Notes: generated by a model not told the origin, from the letters alone. 64,000 bases of DNA from Nymphalis io (GCF_905147045.1 NC_065911.1:2666001-2730000); one strand, 5' to 3'; positions 47,870-60,164 are shown, counted from the stretch's first letter. Translations and numbers: made by a program.

Positions 47870-49180
47870 ATAAATAAATAAACGAAATAGCATGAAGAAA
47901 TAAAATACGAATTACAAGACGGACATACGGACTACGGACAAGCTATTTGTCAAAACAAAACGTATCTACCTTCTTTTATACTGCAGTTTATTTTTAAAAA
48001 GGTTTCTATATATATACATATATTTAACGTCTTCTCATAATGCATCAATGTTTTTGGCCAATCAAATTCGGCTCATAATATAGTATTTGTGTTGAAGAAA
48101 ACTGTTTATTAGTGATAATGTAAATAAATTATAAAAGGTTAAGAAGACGAGTAAAACTCACGAGCCTTAATATTGAAGCTTCGCTTTGATTATTTCCGCC
48201 GATGATTGTTTTATGCTGGATCGATATTAATAATGACGATAAAAATGTTTATGTACAACCATTCATCCGTCTGACTGACCAATAATATCCGATATTGCTG
48301 GCGAAGGTTGCGGATGAGTAAGATGTGAAATATAACTCTAAAATTATCAATTTTAAGCAATTGCATAGTGGAAAATAAACTGTAAGGGCTTAGTTTAAAA
48401 GGAAAAAAGAAACAAATATATAAAATAAAATAAACAAGCGTAGCGAACATATTCTTCTAAGTAAAGTTTTGGGTTTTGGAAAGACAATTGTTACATAATG
48501 TGTTTTTAAACGACAATTTCAACGATAAGCATTCTTCCAAAGAGTTTTTTAAAAAATTGTTGGAAAATTTTAGCTAATAGAAATTTCATTCTTTGTCTAA
48601 TATACATTTTATTTTTGTCCTTTTAAAATGCCTATAGTTAATGTGGTTTTGCTCTTTTCAACAAATCTTTTTCTCTGTTTCTCAACTTTGTCTGTATTAT
48701 AATATCGTTTATTACAATAGACCGGAGTATATTTTAGAGGGCCGTGACTTAGAGCATTGAGTATGTAAATACAGACATACAAAGTAAAGGATAAATTGTT
48801 TTGCTTGGCACAGTCCGGATCCGCTCAGAAGCGACACGAATTATGACACGCAAACAAATACAATACATATTTTAAGAATACATAATATTCAGGAACGTAC
48901 TAATTATTAGGATTTATTAATCTTAATTACTTTGATTATTAAAAACTTTAAATGATCCCATTTAACAGTCACGTCCTCACCGGATGTTAAATGGAAATTC
49001 CGATATTCATAGAAAATAACTAGCACTTACTTAACCTCGTCAACTTTCAAGGTTCAAGTTTTTGGGCATAGTGATATAATTTGGAATGTATTGTAATATT
49101 AAATTATATATTACGTATCTTTATTATCTTGATCGATTACATTGAAGATTCATTCTAAGCGGATACTAGACAACTGCACA
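47870..49180. other. AT-rich intergenic DNA, nothing recognised
   Basis: Flank of the LINE 5' end. No coding frame or repeat family was recognised. Confidence 0.45.
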
Positions 49181-49184
49181 GATA

Positions 49185-49300
49185 CATTATAGTGCATAAG
49201 TGTGTTTGCAAACACAAGTGCAATCTCTATTCTATTATCAATCCCAAGTATATGCAATCTGAAATTCTTTCCGAAAACTAAAGTGTTAACAATGATTAGT
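49185..49300 (-). repeat. SINE-B fragment, diverged
   Basis: TATAGTGCATAAGTGTGTTTGC and ACAAGTGCAATCTCTATTCT on the + strand match the reverse of the SINE-B 3' half. Confidence 0.5.
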
Positions 49301-49721
49301 TTAAAATTCCAGGCTATCACTGGGAAATAATAGAAAAATCGATAACTTAACTAAATCCCTGGATTTAAGCACAATCAATCTGACAGAACAACGAGAATCA
49401 TAATATATTTTTACATTTAAAATAATAAACATTTATGCCTAGGAGTGTGAATATGGATAATTCATTTCTTTCATTTGGTAATTCCCCAGTACAAAACAAT
49501 AAAGTAAGTTCGTTCCATTATTTGCAATAGAATTAGTGAATGTATCCAATTTATTTCTCACAAATAATCAATCAATGTTATACTTATATAAAATATAAAA
49601 AATATATATTATACTACTATTGAAAATGCTTGTAATGATATTGTTTATATTTGTTTGAGAATAATTAAAGTGTGAAGTTAACTGTGTTAATGGATTATCA
49701 GGATAGAATCATACATTTACT

Positions 49722-49815
49722 TGGTGGTTCTCATCAGATATTCTACCGCCAAACAGAAATATCTAATATTGTGTTCTAGTTTGAAGAGTGAGTCAGTGTA
49801 ACTTCGGGCAAAAAG
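49722..49815 (+). repeat. SINE-C head fragment
   Basis: GGTGGTTCTCATCAGATATTC, TACCGCCAAACAGAAATATC and GAAGAGTGAGTCAGTGTAAC match the SINE-C head in plus orientation. Confidence 0.55.
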
Positions 49816-50514
49816 AAACGTAAATTAGCTCGTAAGGTTTCTGCGACAAAAAAATCAATAAACAATAATACGATGAGATTTATTGTTAATTATTTTGCAT
49901 TATTAAATTCTAAACATATAAACGTTTGAGTATTAAAAATTTTTCTTCGAAGTTTCATTGATTTCGACTAGAGTATTCCAAATATTCACCGACTGAGCCG
50001 AATTAATATTGAACTAGAATTATATTTAAAATAACAGACCAGATGGTCAAGTAATAGTTTTATAATTTACTGTCATCATCCTGTGTCTGTTCTGCATTAC
50101 ATCGAATAATTTACGTACAATTTTTGTATGACACGCTTATAGTTACAAGTTTAATTTTGCTTCAATTTGAAATAGAATTGTTAAAGTTTTTAAAGAAAGA
50201 TAAATCTTTTTTTGTTTTAACGTTATATATTGTTTCAAAAGTACACATTAACAATTAGAATACTATGTATATATTTATATATGTATGTATAAATTAGGTA
50301 CGTAGAAATTGTTCACAAGTTTTATTAACATATTAAACTGTTCGATAAAACACTGAAGAAGCAAACATAATAAAGTCTAGTTTTAATTTATATTATTACG
50401 TAATAAAAGCGGTGATTGCTTGTAATTTAAAAAAACCAAGAATTTATAGCATGTGTATGTGATTTCTTTTTTTGCGTAAGGTTTGGTTTATAAAATTGTG
50501 CAGTCAGCTGTAAC

Positions 50515-50640
50515 TAACAATAGTCGTATATAAAACGCCACCTACCAGGTCCAATCTAAACCATCCGGCGACCCATTCAAATGTACACATACAATTTCAT
50601 CAAAATCGGTCCAGACGTTCGGGAGGGGTTCAGTGACACA
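50515..50640 (-). repeat. Dispersed repeat fragment, probably Helitron-type
   Basis: CGCCACCTACCAGGTCCAAT and TCATCAAAATCGGTCCAGAC, then CACACACGTACAT, are phrases of widespread lepidopteran non-autonomous elements. No terminus is visible here. Confidence 0.35.
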
Positions 50641-50731
50641 CACGTACATAATAATTATAATAAATATAAAGTTTAATAATAAAACATTAGTAGTACTAAA
50701 GTACTAGCTTTAAAATAATTCGTATTAAAAA

Positions 50732-51028
50732 GCCGAGATGGCCCAGTGGTAACAACGCGTGAATTTTAACCGATGATCGTGGATTCAAACCCGGCCTAGC
50801 ACCACTGAATTTTCATGCGTTTCATTTGTGACTATAATTCATCTTGTGCTTTACGGTGAAAGAAAACATCGTGAGGAAACCTGCATGTGTCTAATTTCAC
50901 TGAAATTCTACCACATGTGTATTCCACCAACCCGCATTGGAGCAGCGTGTTGGAATAAGCTCCAAACCTTCTCCTCAAAAAGGGAGAGGAGGCCTTTAGC
51001 CCAGCAGTGGGACATTCACAGTTTGTTA
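50732..51028 (+). mobile_element. SINE-A copy, full length
   Basis: It starts GCCGAGATGGCCCAGTGGT with a B box at GGATTCAAACCCGG and ends CAGCAGTGGGACATTCACAG. It ends beside the compound inverted repeat at 51067. Confidence 0.85.
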
Positions 51029-51066
51029 CATATTATTATAACGCTGATTCTAATACTGATACGCAA

Positions 51067-51162
51067 AATTCAGACATGCTTTGTCGAAAATAATCTCCTC
51101 ATATAAGGAATTCTTTTCGCAAGCATGTCCGAATTGAAGGAATTCCTTATATGAGGAGATTA
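51067..51162. repeat. Compound inverted repeat A-B-A'-B'
   Basis: A (51067-51090) is inverted as A' (51114-51135) and B (51091-51113) is inverted as B' (51140-51162). The B pair is perfect over at least 22 bases (AATCTCCTCATATAAGGAAT core). The A pair matches with a few changes (CAGACATGCTTTGTCG against CGGACATGCTTGCG on the same sense). Four bases separate A' and B'. B and B' can form a hairpin with A' in the loop. Confidence 0.85.
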
Positions 51163-51854
51163 CTTTCTACTTTATAACGAAGGTTATAATTATGACTGCT
51201 TATAAAACAAAAGAATACTTCAATAATGTCAGCGCAGTTTCAGATATTTTTGGGTAAAGTAAAGCTTGTCCAAAACATTAACTTATTCCGGTCTTTTCGA
51301 ATTGTCCTTGAGAATGGTTGTCTACGCTGGACATTTTAAATTCGCTTAGAAATAGCGTAGCAGATTAAATATTTGATTAACATAACGTTCCTGTATTCAA
51401 AATGGGAAACCTTTACACAGTTTCAATCAGAACGCTATTTATAGTTAAGAAAAATGCCATAATCGTTGTTGCTATGGAAAATCAATCAAAATCTATTCCT
51501 CGTCCTTCCCACTCAGACAAAATGTACTATTGGAGTTTATGTACTCAGCCTTGTTTACATCACTTTGATACGCCATCAATCTCTGGATTAATTCAACACT
51601 AATATTTACGTGTTACCAAGAATAAGAGATTGGATTTTCTGCTTGTAATTTTAGCAATTAAAATGATGCATAGGATATTCACGTTTGCAAAGCAATTATA
51701 TGTTAGCTAGTTTATTATTTATTTAGGTCGATATCCCCTTCTGACATATACCTATATGTATAATAAGAAAAAACAATACATGATATAATACAGCTAGCTG
51801 CTCAGCGCGGTTACACTTTTTTTTTCTTTTTATAAAAGTGACAGTAAAAGTAAC

Positions 51855-51968
51855 AGCCTGTGAATGTCCCATTGCTGGGCTAAAGCCCCCTCTCTTTTTT
51901 TGAGGAGAAGGTTTTCAACCAACCCGCATTGGAGCAGCGTAGTGGAATGAGCTCCAAACTTCCTTTAC
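51855..51968. repeat. Scrambled SINE-A pieces in opposite orientations
   Basis: GTAACAGCCTGTGAATGTCCC up to TTGAGGAGAAGG (51855-51913) is the 3' end of SINE-A in reverse. It is joined directly to CCAACCCGCATTGGAGCAGC and GTGGAATGAGCTCCAAACTT (from about 51919) in forward orientation. An inversion or fold-back has rearranged one copy. Confidence 0.65.
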
Positions 51969-51998
51969 CTTCTTTTTTAATATAGGTATATATGTATC

Positions 51999-52660
51999 TG
52001 CCTCGTTGATTTAGTGAACCGGAGATCCTGGGTTCAAATCCTGGGTCGGGCTAATAAAAGTTATTGAGTTTTTCTGTCGAAAATTCTCAGCAGCAGCCAG
52101 TAGTGTACACTCCCGTGCATCGGAAATTACGTAAAGCCGTTGGTCCTGCGCCTGAACTCTTTCCGGTCGTGTCGGATCCCATCTGATTATAAAAGTTAGA
52201 GAATAGATAAGCCGAGATGGCCCTGTGGTAAGAACGCGTGAATCTTAACCGATGATCGTGGGTTCAAACCCGGGCAAGCACCACTGAATTTTCATGTGCT
52301 TAATTTGTGATTATAATTCATCTCGTGCTTTACGGTGAAGGAAAACATCGTGAGGAAACCTGCATGTGTCTAATTTCACTGAAATTCTGCCACATGTGAA
52401 TTCTACCAACCCGCATTGGAGCAGCGTGGTGGAATAAGCTCCAAACCTTCTCCTCAAAAAGAGGAGAGGAGGCCTTTAGCCCAGCAGTGGGACATTCACA
52501 GGCTGTTACGGTTACGGTACGGTAGGGAATAGAGAGTGCACCTTTGTTTGTGCACACACTTGTGCACTATAGATATTACAGTGTAGTATTCTGCGCAGTT
52601 GGCTAATCTCTCTTGAGATTGGCTGCCGTGGCCGAAATCAGTCTGAAGGACATTATTATT
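51999..52660 (+). mobile_element. SINE-B copy split by a SINE-A insertion
   Basis: The 5' part (51999-52210) has a tRNA-like head with B box GGGTTCAAATCCTGGG, then CCGTTGGTCCTGCGCCTGAA. The 3' part (52525-52660) resumes at GGGAATAGAGAGTGCACC and ends in an ATT-repeat tail. Removing 52211-52524 restores the same order as the uninterrupted copy at 6450-6806. Confidence 0.75.
52211..52524 (+). mobile_element. SINE-A copy nested in SINE-B
   Basis: It starts GCCGAGATGGCCCTGTGGTAA and ends GGCTGTTACGGTTACGGTAC. The flanks AGAGAATAG (left) and AGGGAATAG (right) are a likely target-site duplication with one change. Confidence 0.85.
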
Positions 52661-52679
52661 ATTATTATATATATATAAG

Positions 52680-52918
52680 GATGGGCTGATGGACCACCTG
52701 ATGTGAAGTGGTCACCACCGTCCTTAGATATTTGCGCCGTAAATATTTACAATGGCTTACTCACCTTTTTAACCGGAATACATCATAGTATTGCTATATA
52801 TATACCGTCAAATAGCAATACTATATTGTAGTATTGCTATTTGACGGTAGAATATGTGATAATAGTGTGGTACCTACCGAAACGGGTTTGCACAAAGCCC
52901 TACCACCAAGTAAAATGT
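52680..52918 (-). mobile_element. SINE-C copy containing a fold-back hairpin
   Basis: GATGGACCACCTGATGTG, AAGTGGTCACCACCG and GCACAAAGCCCTACCACCA mark the two ends of SINE-C in reverse. The middle carries a perfect 19-base inverted repeat (52804-52822 with 52830-52848, 7-base loop). The right arm is family sequence and the left arm is an added inverted copy. Confidence 0.65.
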
Positions 52919-53035
52919 TACTGGCTTGCCTCCATGCCGTCGTAGCGTATGTATTTAATGTCAATACAATAATATAGAAAAACTTCAGGTAGCACATTGT
53001 TTATTTACTCTCCCGTGTTGTTTGTTGGTTAAAAA

Positions 53036-53331
53036 GCCGAGATGGCCCAGTGGTAAGAACGCGTGAATCTTAACCGATGATCGTGGGTTCAAACCCGGGC
53101 AAGCACCGCTGAATTTTCATGTGCTTAATTTGTGATTATAATTCATCTCGTGTTTCACGGTGAAGGGAAACATCGTGAAGAAACCTGTATGTGTCTAATT
53201 TCACTGAATTCTGCCACATGTGTATTCCACCAACCGTTACTGGAGCAGCGTGGTGGAATAAGCTACCTTCGCCTAAAAAAAGATAGAGGAGGCCTTTAGC
53301 CCAGCAGTGGGACATTCACAGGCTGTTGTTG
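53036..53331 (+). mobile_element. SINE-A copy, full length
   Basis: It starts GCCGAGATGGCCCAGTGGTAA and ends CAGGCTGTTGTTGTTG. TGTTGGTTA occurs on both sides and is a probable target-site duplication, although the tail repeat blurs the right edge. Confidence 0.8.
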
Positions 53332-53339
53332 TTGTTGGT

Positions 53340-56300
53340 TATTTTGATGACTTAAAAATGTTATAGGTTTTATTTTAATATTTAATTATTATTTGTAATA
53401 TTTGCATTATAAGACTTTAACATTATTGCTTTATGTTTTTTTATGTTTTAATTATCTGTATATTATATGGAAGTGCTTGTTTCTCTAATAGAAACATGCA
53501 TTTCGCAAAACATGACCAATCTAAAGCAGAAATATTTTTTTAGTCGGTCTGGTAAATTCTGAGATATAAGCGTTTTCAAACATTTTTTTTAAGTTTAAAA
53601 AAAATTTGATGTGTTAAAAATATAATTATTGACGTTATTTACTTTGCTACACTACATGACAACATAAAATAAATATTTTTACTTATTAGAAATGAGTATC
53701 TTATTCAAGTAAGATATGGTGTGTTATATAAAAATAGCCAGAACAAAAACGTAATAGTTAAACTGTTACATAGCTTCCAAGTGGAGACACAGATTGCAGA
53801 ATGTTCATCATCCGAGAAATACATGGGCATTGCGGATACAATAAACATGAAATTTATTTGCATATATTAATTCTACTATCATATTATAACATCAAAGATT
53901 AAAAAAATATTATTGTTAGGAAGCATATGGCTCTATGGATATATAATATGCACGTACTCGTATATGGAAATCAGCGACCCCATAAAGTGTGTGTTAACAT
54001 CGAATTTCAAAGCGATCCAAGCTATATTTATAGAGTGGCGAGTTTCCTCAGCAAACACCGACACGTGGGATAGAATATTTCAGACCTATATTACCAGAAG
54101 ACGTGTAGACTTACAATTCTTACCGCGTAGTTAGTCGTAGTGTAGCGGATAGTCTTATGTTTTAGTGTTTTGTGCTGTGCATACAATAACGCGGTAAGTT
54201 GAGTTTTTTTTTTTTTTTTAATCTAGAAATTAGGGATAACGAATAAGTACGATTATGCTTGCTTTAAATGAAATATAGGCGTTTAAAATATTTTACAATA
54301 TAATGCGTTTTGTTAAATACACCAAATTGATTCGCAAGTTATTTGCAATTTATTCAATTAACTAATATTGATAAAATGTATTTTCCGAAGATGGTAAATA
54401 TTGAAACGTAAATAAATATGTTATAGCGGACACTTAATATGATATTTAAGTTGGCAAATATACAAACGAAAAATATATTTTAGAAATTCTCTTTGTAATC
54501 TGATAGCATTAAGCGATTGTCTACTAAAATAGCTTCGTAGGCAAACAATTTAAGTTTATATATTAACGGCCCACGATGTTCCAAACGCAATATTTTTATA
54601 AATTTACTTTATTACTTTTCCTACTTTTTTTTATTACGCATCAAAATTTATGGATGAAGAAAATAAACCCAATGAATAAATTAAATTCAGATTGGTTGAG
54701 TCTTAAATACATTTTAAATTAAATTGACTCTAATATTATACATTAAAACGTCACGTTGCAATACAATATTTTTTTAAAAAAAAGGTTCAAATAATATTTG
54801 TTGAGAAAAAAATAAGCGGTAACTTTTTTGTTTCAATAACAATAATAACATTATAGATACTTTTGATAATTATCTACTTCAATAATTGTCAAAGAACAAA
54901 ATGATGAAGAACAAAAGGGTATTCAAAATGGCCGACCTTTCGCCACCTGTCAAATAAACTTGTCAGCTGTAATAGCTGTCGACGGGTGATTAATTTTCAG
55001 AATTTCAACACCATTATGCACGTTGTTAAAAATTTAGTGATTTTTATAATAAAATTAAATTAGTCTCCTTGTAGATCATTGCAATATATAATTTTTTGTT
55101 TATGTAGATATTATGCGATTATTATAAATTAAATATTAATATATTTTCACATAAAATAAAACGATAATTATAAAAATAAATAGTTACAAATAATAATCCC
55201 AAATCACTTTCTGTACTGCAATTGAATTATATTGTCAAATTTCTGCATTTGAATTAGAATTGAGTTTATAACACATTATATGATAGCACATTTAATATTA
55301 CATTGGTATATTGCTTATACTAATAACAATGTAAACGATCTTGAGGGAATTCTTAGTATAGCAACTATGGCTTTCTTTTATTACAAATTAAAAAGGCCTA
55401 TACTTTAAATTATAATATATTAAATAGAAATAGTAATTCTATCCTTAGCTAGGACAAAATTTCATTAAAAAAATAACAACTTTACAATTCAACATCTAGC
55501 TCTGTGTCACCAGTCACGTAAAAAAAGAAATATTTATGTCTACATAATTAGCAAACATGAAAGTTCGGTTAAAGACAGACAGATAGAAGGATAATTTGTC
55601 ATACATCATTACAGATGTAAAATATACAAGAAATATTTACAGCTAAAAAAATATTTTTAATTAGGTTTTGGGATGCGTTAACGATTTGACGCGAAATCGT
55701 TTTCTATTTGGTGGTGTAATACAGTCAATTTGGAAAATAAATAAACACAGAAACTTTTTGCTATTATTAAACCACATAGATTCAAATTACCTAAATACCT
55801 GTCTTATCTATGCAATTATTAGTTTATGGAAGCAGCGGCATAGCTAAAGGCTGACCAGGCATGGCCGTAACATTTAGAGGAGCACACTGTGCCACTTCAA
55901 CGATTGATGATCCTCATGGCACGGAATAAATTAGTTTTGTATTGTTTCTCTTCTCACATAGCATCTTTATGCTTAAATAACTACATTATGAAAGTGATTG
56001 CGAAGTTTTTCTCCCTTGAAAATCCTTGAAACTCCGATTCCGCTGTGAAGCATTAGTCGAAATTTTAATAATTAGAATGGAAACAAGTTGGAATTACTTC
56101 GCAATGGTAATTTCAATTATCAATAGGAAAATAGTCTATGATTGGATAAACCGCAAAGCCAACATAAATAATTGTTTCTACTAATACAATTTGAAACTGC
56201 AAATTAAAAAAATAACAATCTGAGACGGCTATTTGTTCACATTTGTCACTTATGTGCTACGTTTAGCTAATTTTTCAGTACATTGTTTTATTTCTCATCC

Positions 56301-56680
56301 AAGCAAGTGGTAATAAATGAGTTTGTTTATCAATGATGCGCGAAAACGTTTTGTATTTCAATCAACGCAAATACGTTGCAGCGATATATCATATAATATT
56401 GTTTTCTACTGTAGATAGATTTTTGATAATACAGAATTTTTCTTCGTGGCAATTTTGACAAGAAAAGTAAAATTTTCATTACAAAGGAATAGTGTTTTTT
56501 CTTTATTCTAGACTATCACGATAATATTTAATTTATTTGTTTGTATTAAGTAATTTTTTTAGTGATTTTGTTTTAGAACTGAAGTTTTATAATAATTATT
56601 ATATTTACGTTTATAAATACGAAAGCTTTCAGCACTAAAATAGATCTTGTAGCTTAATAGCAAAAATCAAATATAATCAA
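53340..56680. other. AT-rich intergenic DNA
   Basis: No gene is supported. A 73-codon frame at 53913-54134 has no domain. Around 54140-54193 a somewhat GC-richer stretch ends in GCGGTAAGTTGAG, which could be a non-coding first exon with its donor site; nothing downstream in the window confirms it. Confidence 0.4.
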
Positions 56681-56684
56681 CGTC

Positions 56685-56905
56685 AGAAAGCCTTGACCTG
56701 AAGGCCGCTCATTCTCTGTCACCTGTCCTTGTTCCAACCTGCCTGACCTCGGTCTCTGGGACGCTTCGACAGAGGTCACCGGGAAGTTCAGGGCTGCAGT
56801 ACACGTGTCAGGGATTCAGGGCAGGTCTTGTTATCGAGGTCGGGGCAACCTTGTCGAAGGACGAAATTGTGTCCTCGAACTTTAGAACTTCTGACCTGAA
56901 GTAAG
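56685..56905. other. Isolated GC-rich island, function unknown
   Basis: About 220 bases of roughly balanced to GC-rich sequence stand in DNA that is otherwise strongly AT-rich for kilobases on both sides. The + strand frame from 56692 is open for about 70 codons up to a TAA, without an ATG (for example LDLKAAHSLSPV, TSDLK at its end). A possible acceptor (CGTCAG) precedes it and a donor-like GTAAGG follows at about 56902. Several nuclear-receptor half-sites (TGACCT or AGGTCA) occur, and TGACCTGAAG appears near both ends. It could be an exon of a gene outside the window, an enhancer or a repeat fragment. Confidence 0.4.
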
Positions 56906-57109
56906 GCTGTTTATATTACGATGTAACAAATAAACATAATACAAAATATTGCAGATGTAGGTGTAGTATAAATACAATATACGAACTATTTAAATCGAAT
57001 CTTTACATAATTGAATATTAATCTTTTGGTTTTCGTTTGAATCTAATACTGAATTTATAAAGTTTTTCAAATTTATTATAGAATCTATTATCATTATAAT
57101 TATCTATAT

Positions 57110-57235
57110 AAGTATGTATTTACAAAATAAAAGTAGTGTATGTAGTATATCAGTTGTCTGGTTTCCATAGCACAAGCTTTGTACAAGCTTAATTTGGGAT
57201 CAGATGGCCGTGTGTGAAAAATGTCCCACGATATT
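57110..57235 (+). repeat. SINE-D 3' fragment
   Basis: GTCTGGTTTCCATAGCACAAG and GCTTAATTTGGGATCAGATGG match the 3' body of the SINE-D copy at 27001-27236. The tRNA-like head is missing. Confidence 0.6.
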
Positions 57236-58489
57236 ATTATTATAATTTTTATTCGTAAGTTTTTGACACGATGGCAATAATATGTAGTATATTTTTTTTA
57301 ATTAAAAGACCATGGCACTATTTAATTTAATTTAAACATTATTATCGTCATTTTTGAAACAAATTATACAAATATAATTTGCTTAAATTTTCCTTCGGGC
57401 AGAATAATATTATAAAAACGGTGTCTTTTGTGTTGTTACTTTATAGTCCGGATGTAAATTATTATTAATGTTTCAAATTATGACAAAGAATTAACAGATT
57501 CGTATCAATTTTTTACAAGTAGGTTTTATAGCTTTTCACATATTGTGTAATAAATGATAAGCTGTCGCTAAACACAAAAAGGTTTAATACATGATCATAC
57601 AACTGTGAATTATTAGTTATTAGTTGTAGTTTTATCGATTGCATATTTTTTAGTTTTTTAATTATTAATATATATCTTATCGTATTGTGATCCCAACACG
57701 TATTTTTATATTTTTTAATAGCGTTATATCCCATGTATCATCAGTGAACTGTCTTTTTTAAATGAAAAAGCCCCGAAATAATATGTTATCGTTAATTTTG
57801 AAGGCTGGCAACATTTGTGTTTAAAATCATAAAATTATAAAATAACGTGACGGCTCTCTTTAAATCAAAGTATTAAAAAATATTTATAAAATAAAATCTG
57901 TCTGCTTACTTTCATATAATATAAAAATGTATGTTTGATTGACGTATTTACAAAGATGCGCCAGCTTAGACGAAGAATGTTTTATTTATGTTGGAATGTA
58001 CTGATGATCATTTTCATCTCCACATTAATAATACTTTACTTGATATTGTGATATTTAAACGTAGAATTACATGTTATGCTTTTCATTTTAAAATAACATC
58101 CTTGAACAGTAACATAAATCTATATACACATAGGTATATAAAATAATAATATTAACTGATTTACATGTCAATAGGCCCCAATCATCATGATAATTAGCAT
58201 ATAGGTTCCTTTTACACAGCAGTTTAGATTAGGTTAGTAAGTAAGGGTAAGTTACTAAGGATTTTTGAAAATTTAACCCTTAAGGTAGTACTAAAATGGT
58301 TGAAAGTTTGTATGAAAATCATTCATTTTTAAAGGAAGAGCTATGGAAATTGGTAGTTAAGCGTAGACTTATAATTACATGTAAATTTTAATTCGTACCA
58401 CAAAAGCTTATAACCGTAGATTCCAAGCTCATGGGCTGCAACTCAGTTGAACAGTTATTGGGATTTTCTATCAAGAAATTAATTTATCA

Positions 58490-58705
58490 GTCAGGAGACT
58501 GAATTACGATAGTTACTCTTCCATTCTTCATAAAGCACGTCAAATCGTTGGTCTTGGTTACACGTGTCGAATTGCCGTGCCATCATATTATAGAGAATAG
58601 AGATTACACATGTTTGCGCACATACTTGGGCACTATAATGTCCTGCAATTTTAGTTCGCCTCCCTTTAGACTGACAGAAATCGGTCGGGAGGACATCTCA
58701 TCATT
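58490..58705 (+). repeat. SINE-B 3' half, diverged
   Basis: CGTTGGTCTTGGTTACACGTG, TATAGAGAATAGAGATTACAC and GACAGAAATCGGTCGGGAGG match the SINE-B body and 3' end with many changes. Confidence 0.55.
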
Positions 58706-59045
58706 TTGATTTGTTCACATGTCAATATTCCATATATTTACAACTAAAAGTTAAAAAGTTAAGTATGTATTATGCTCGCAATATTTCTTGCTTGTTCAAA
58801 ATAGATCAAAGTGAAGATTAATATTAAATATTATTTTATTAATAAAACTATTAACATATAATTAAACTGTTAATAGTAAAATAGATTATGAAAGATCTAA
58901 TACAATAGACTAATTACTGTACGCGATCACGATAGTCAAACATTATACATCACTAGCGGGCGATGCGCCAGCGCACCTGTTATAATCCACTGACTCAATA
59001 AGAGTTTATGCTTTTTAATATTTCCATTGGATTACATTTTTGTGG

Positions 59046-59046
<1 letters not shown>

Positions 59047-59119
<73 letters not shown>
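59047..59119. repeat. Microsatellite (TA)n, about 36 units
   Basis: Uninterrupted TA dinucleotide run of about 73 bases. Confidence 0.95.
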
Positions 59120-59120
<1 letters not shown>

Positions 59121-59817
59121 TTATATAAATATTTCTAAATAAAAAATAACGATAATAAAATATTATGATTGCTTTTATATTTAAATGTATATTATATTAT
59201 TTTCATTTCAATTAGACAAAAATAACTTATCTAATAATAATAAAAATACATCGATCCGTGTGTTTTACAACGAGAGTGTGATATTTCATAGCATAGTTAT
59301 AATTATTAAAAAACATTCAAAGTATGGTTTTTTAAATAATTCGAAGTTTATTTATATCAATAGTTATATTTAAGCCCGTAAAAGTAGAATTGTTGGGAAA
59401 AGGCGTCCTTCCATCTTATGGAGATGTCACGGAACTTATCCCACACTGTTAAAGAATTTCATTCGCTGCACATTTTTCCTCATGATGCTTTTTAAGCGTG
59501 AGAAAATTCTAAACACAAAATCTGCACAAGAAAACTCATAATATTCAGTTATTACCTTTGTCTTAACGAGACTGACAACGGTCTTGTACTTTATTATGAA
59601 ACTCGATCTAGTTAATATGAATTTTAAAGATAAATTATAGAATGAGCTTCGACGTTGATTCATTTAATTAATTTAATAAGAAACTTTACGAACTATTAAA
59701 TTAAACAGTGTTGATAATCATATATTCTGATTGCACATGATCTTTATTATTATTTATTTTTGTAAGATATTTACTGTTGTGCGACATCCCAACGAATAAG
59801 TCGATATTCTAGAAGAT

Positions 59818-59960
59818 TATTCACACACGGTCATCTGATCCCAAATTAAGAGCCTGTACTTTGGAAATATACTACATATACTACTTTTCTTTTGTAAATA
59901 CATACTTATATAGATAATTACACCCAGACTCAGGACAAACAGACATGTTCATGCACACAA
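59818..59960 (-). repeat. SINE-D fragment
   Basis: CACACGGTCATCTGATCCCA, then GATAATTACACCCAGACTCAG and ACAGACATGTTCATGCACA on the + strand match the body of the SINE-D copy at 27001-27236 in reverse. The head is lost. Confidence 0.65.
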
Positions 59961-59974
59961 ATTATAGTATATAG

Positions 59975-60068
59975 TGTAACAGCCTGTGAATGTCCCAGTT
60001 GGGCTAAGCCCTCTTTCCTTTTTTGAGGAGAAGGTATTGAGCTTACCACTGGGCCATCGTGTCTAAAT
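59975..60068 (-). repeat. SINE-A with large internal deletion
   Basis: The SINE-A tail (GTAACAGCCTGTGAATGTCC up to GAGGAGAAGG) is joined to the head (CTTACCACTGGGCCATCGTG), with the B box and body missing, all in reverse orientation. Confidence 0.6.
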
Positions 60069-60159
60069 TCTAATATAAAAGTGTATAAAAATTTATATAA
60101 ATAGCAAAATACTAATGCAATTTTTTTCAGTTCTAGAAAACTAAAGCGTGATAATGACA

Positions 60160-60164
<5 letters not shown>

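Noticed and set aside
54100..54195. Possible 5' UTR exon ending in GCGGTAAGTTGAG
   Set aside because: Same reason: only a donor-like site and mild GC rise, with no downstream exon in the window.
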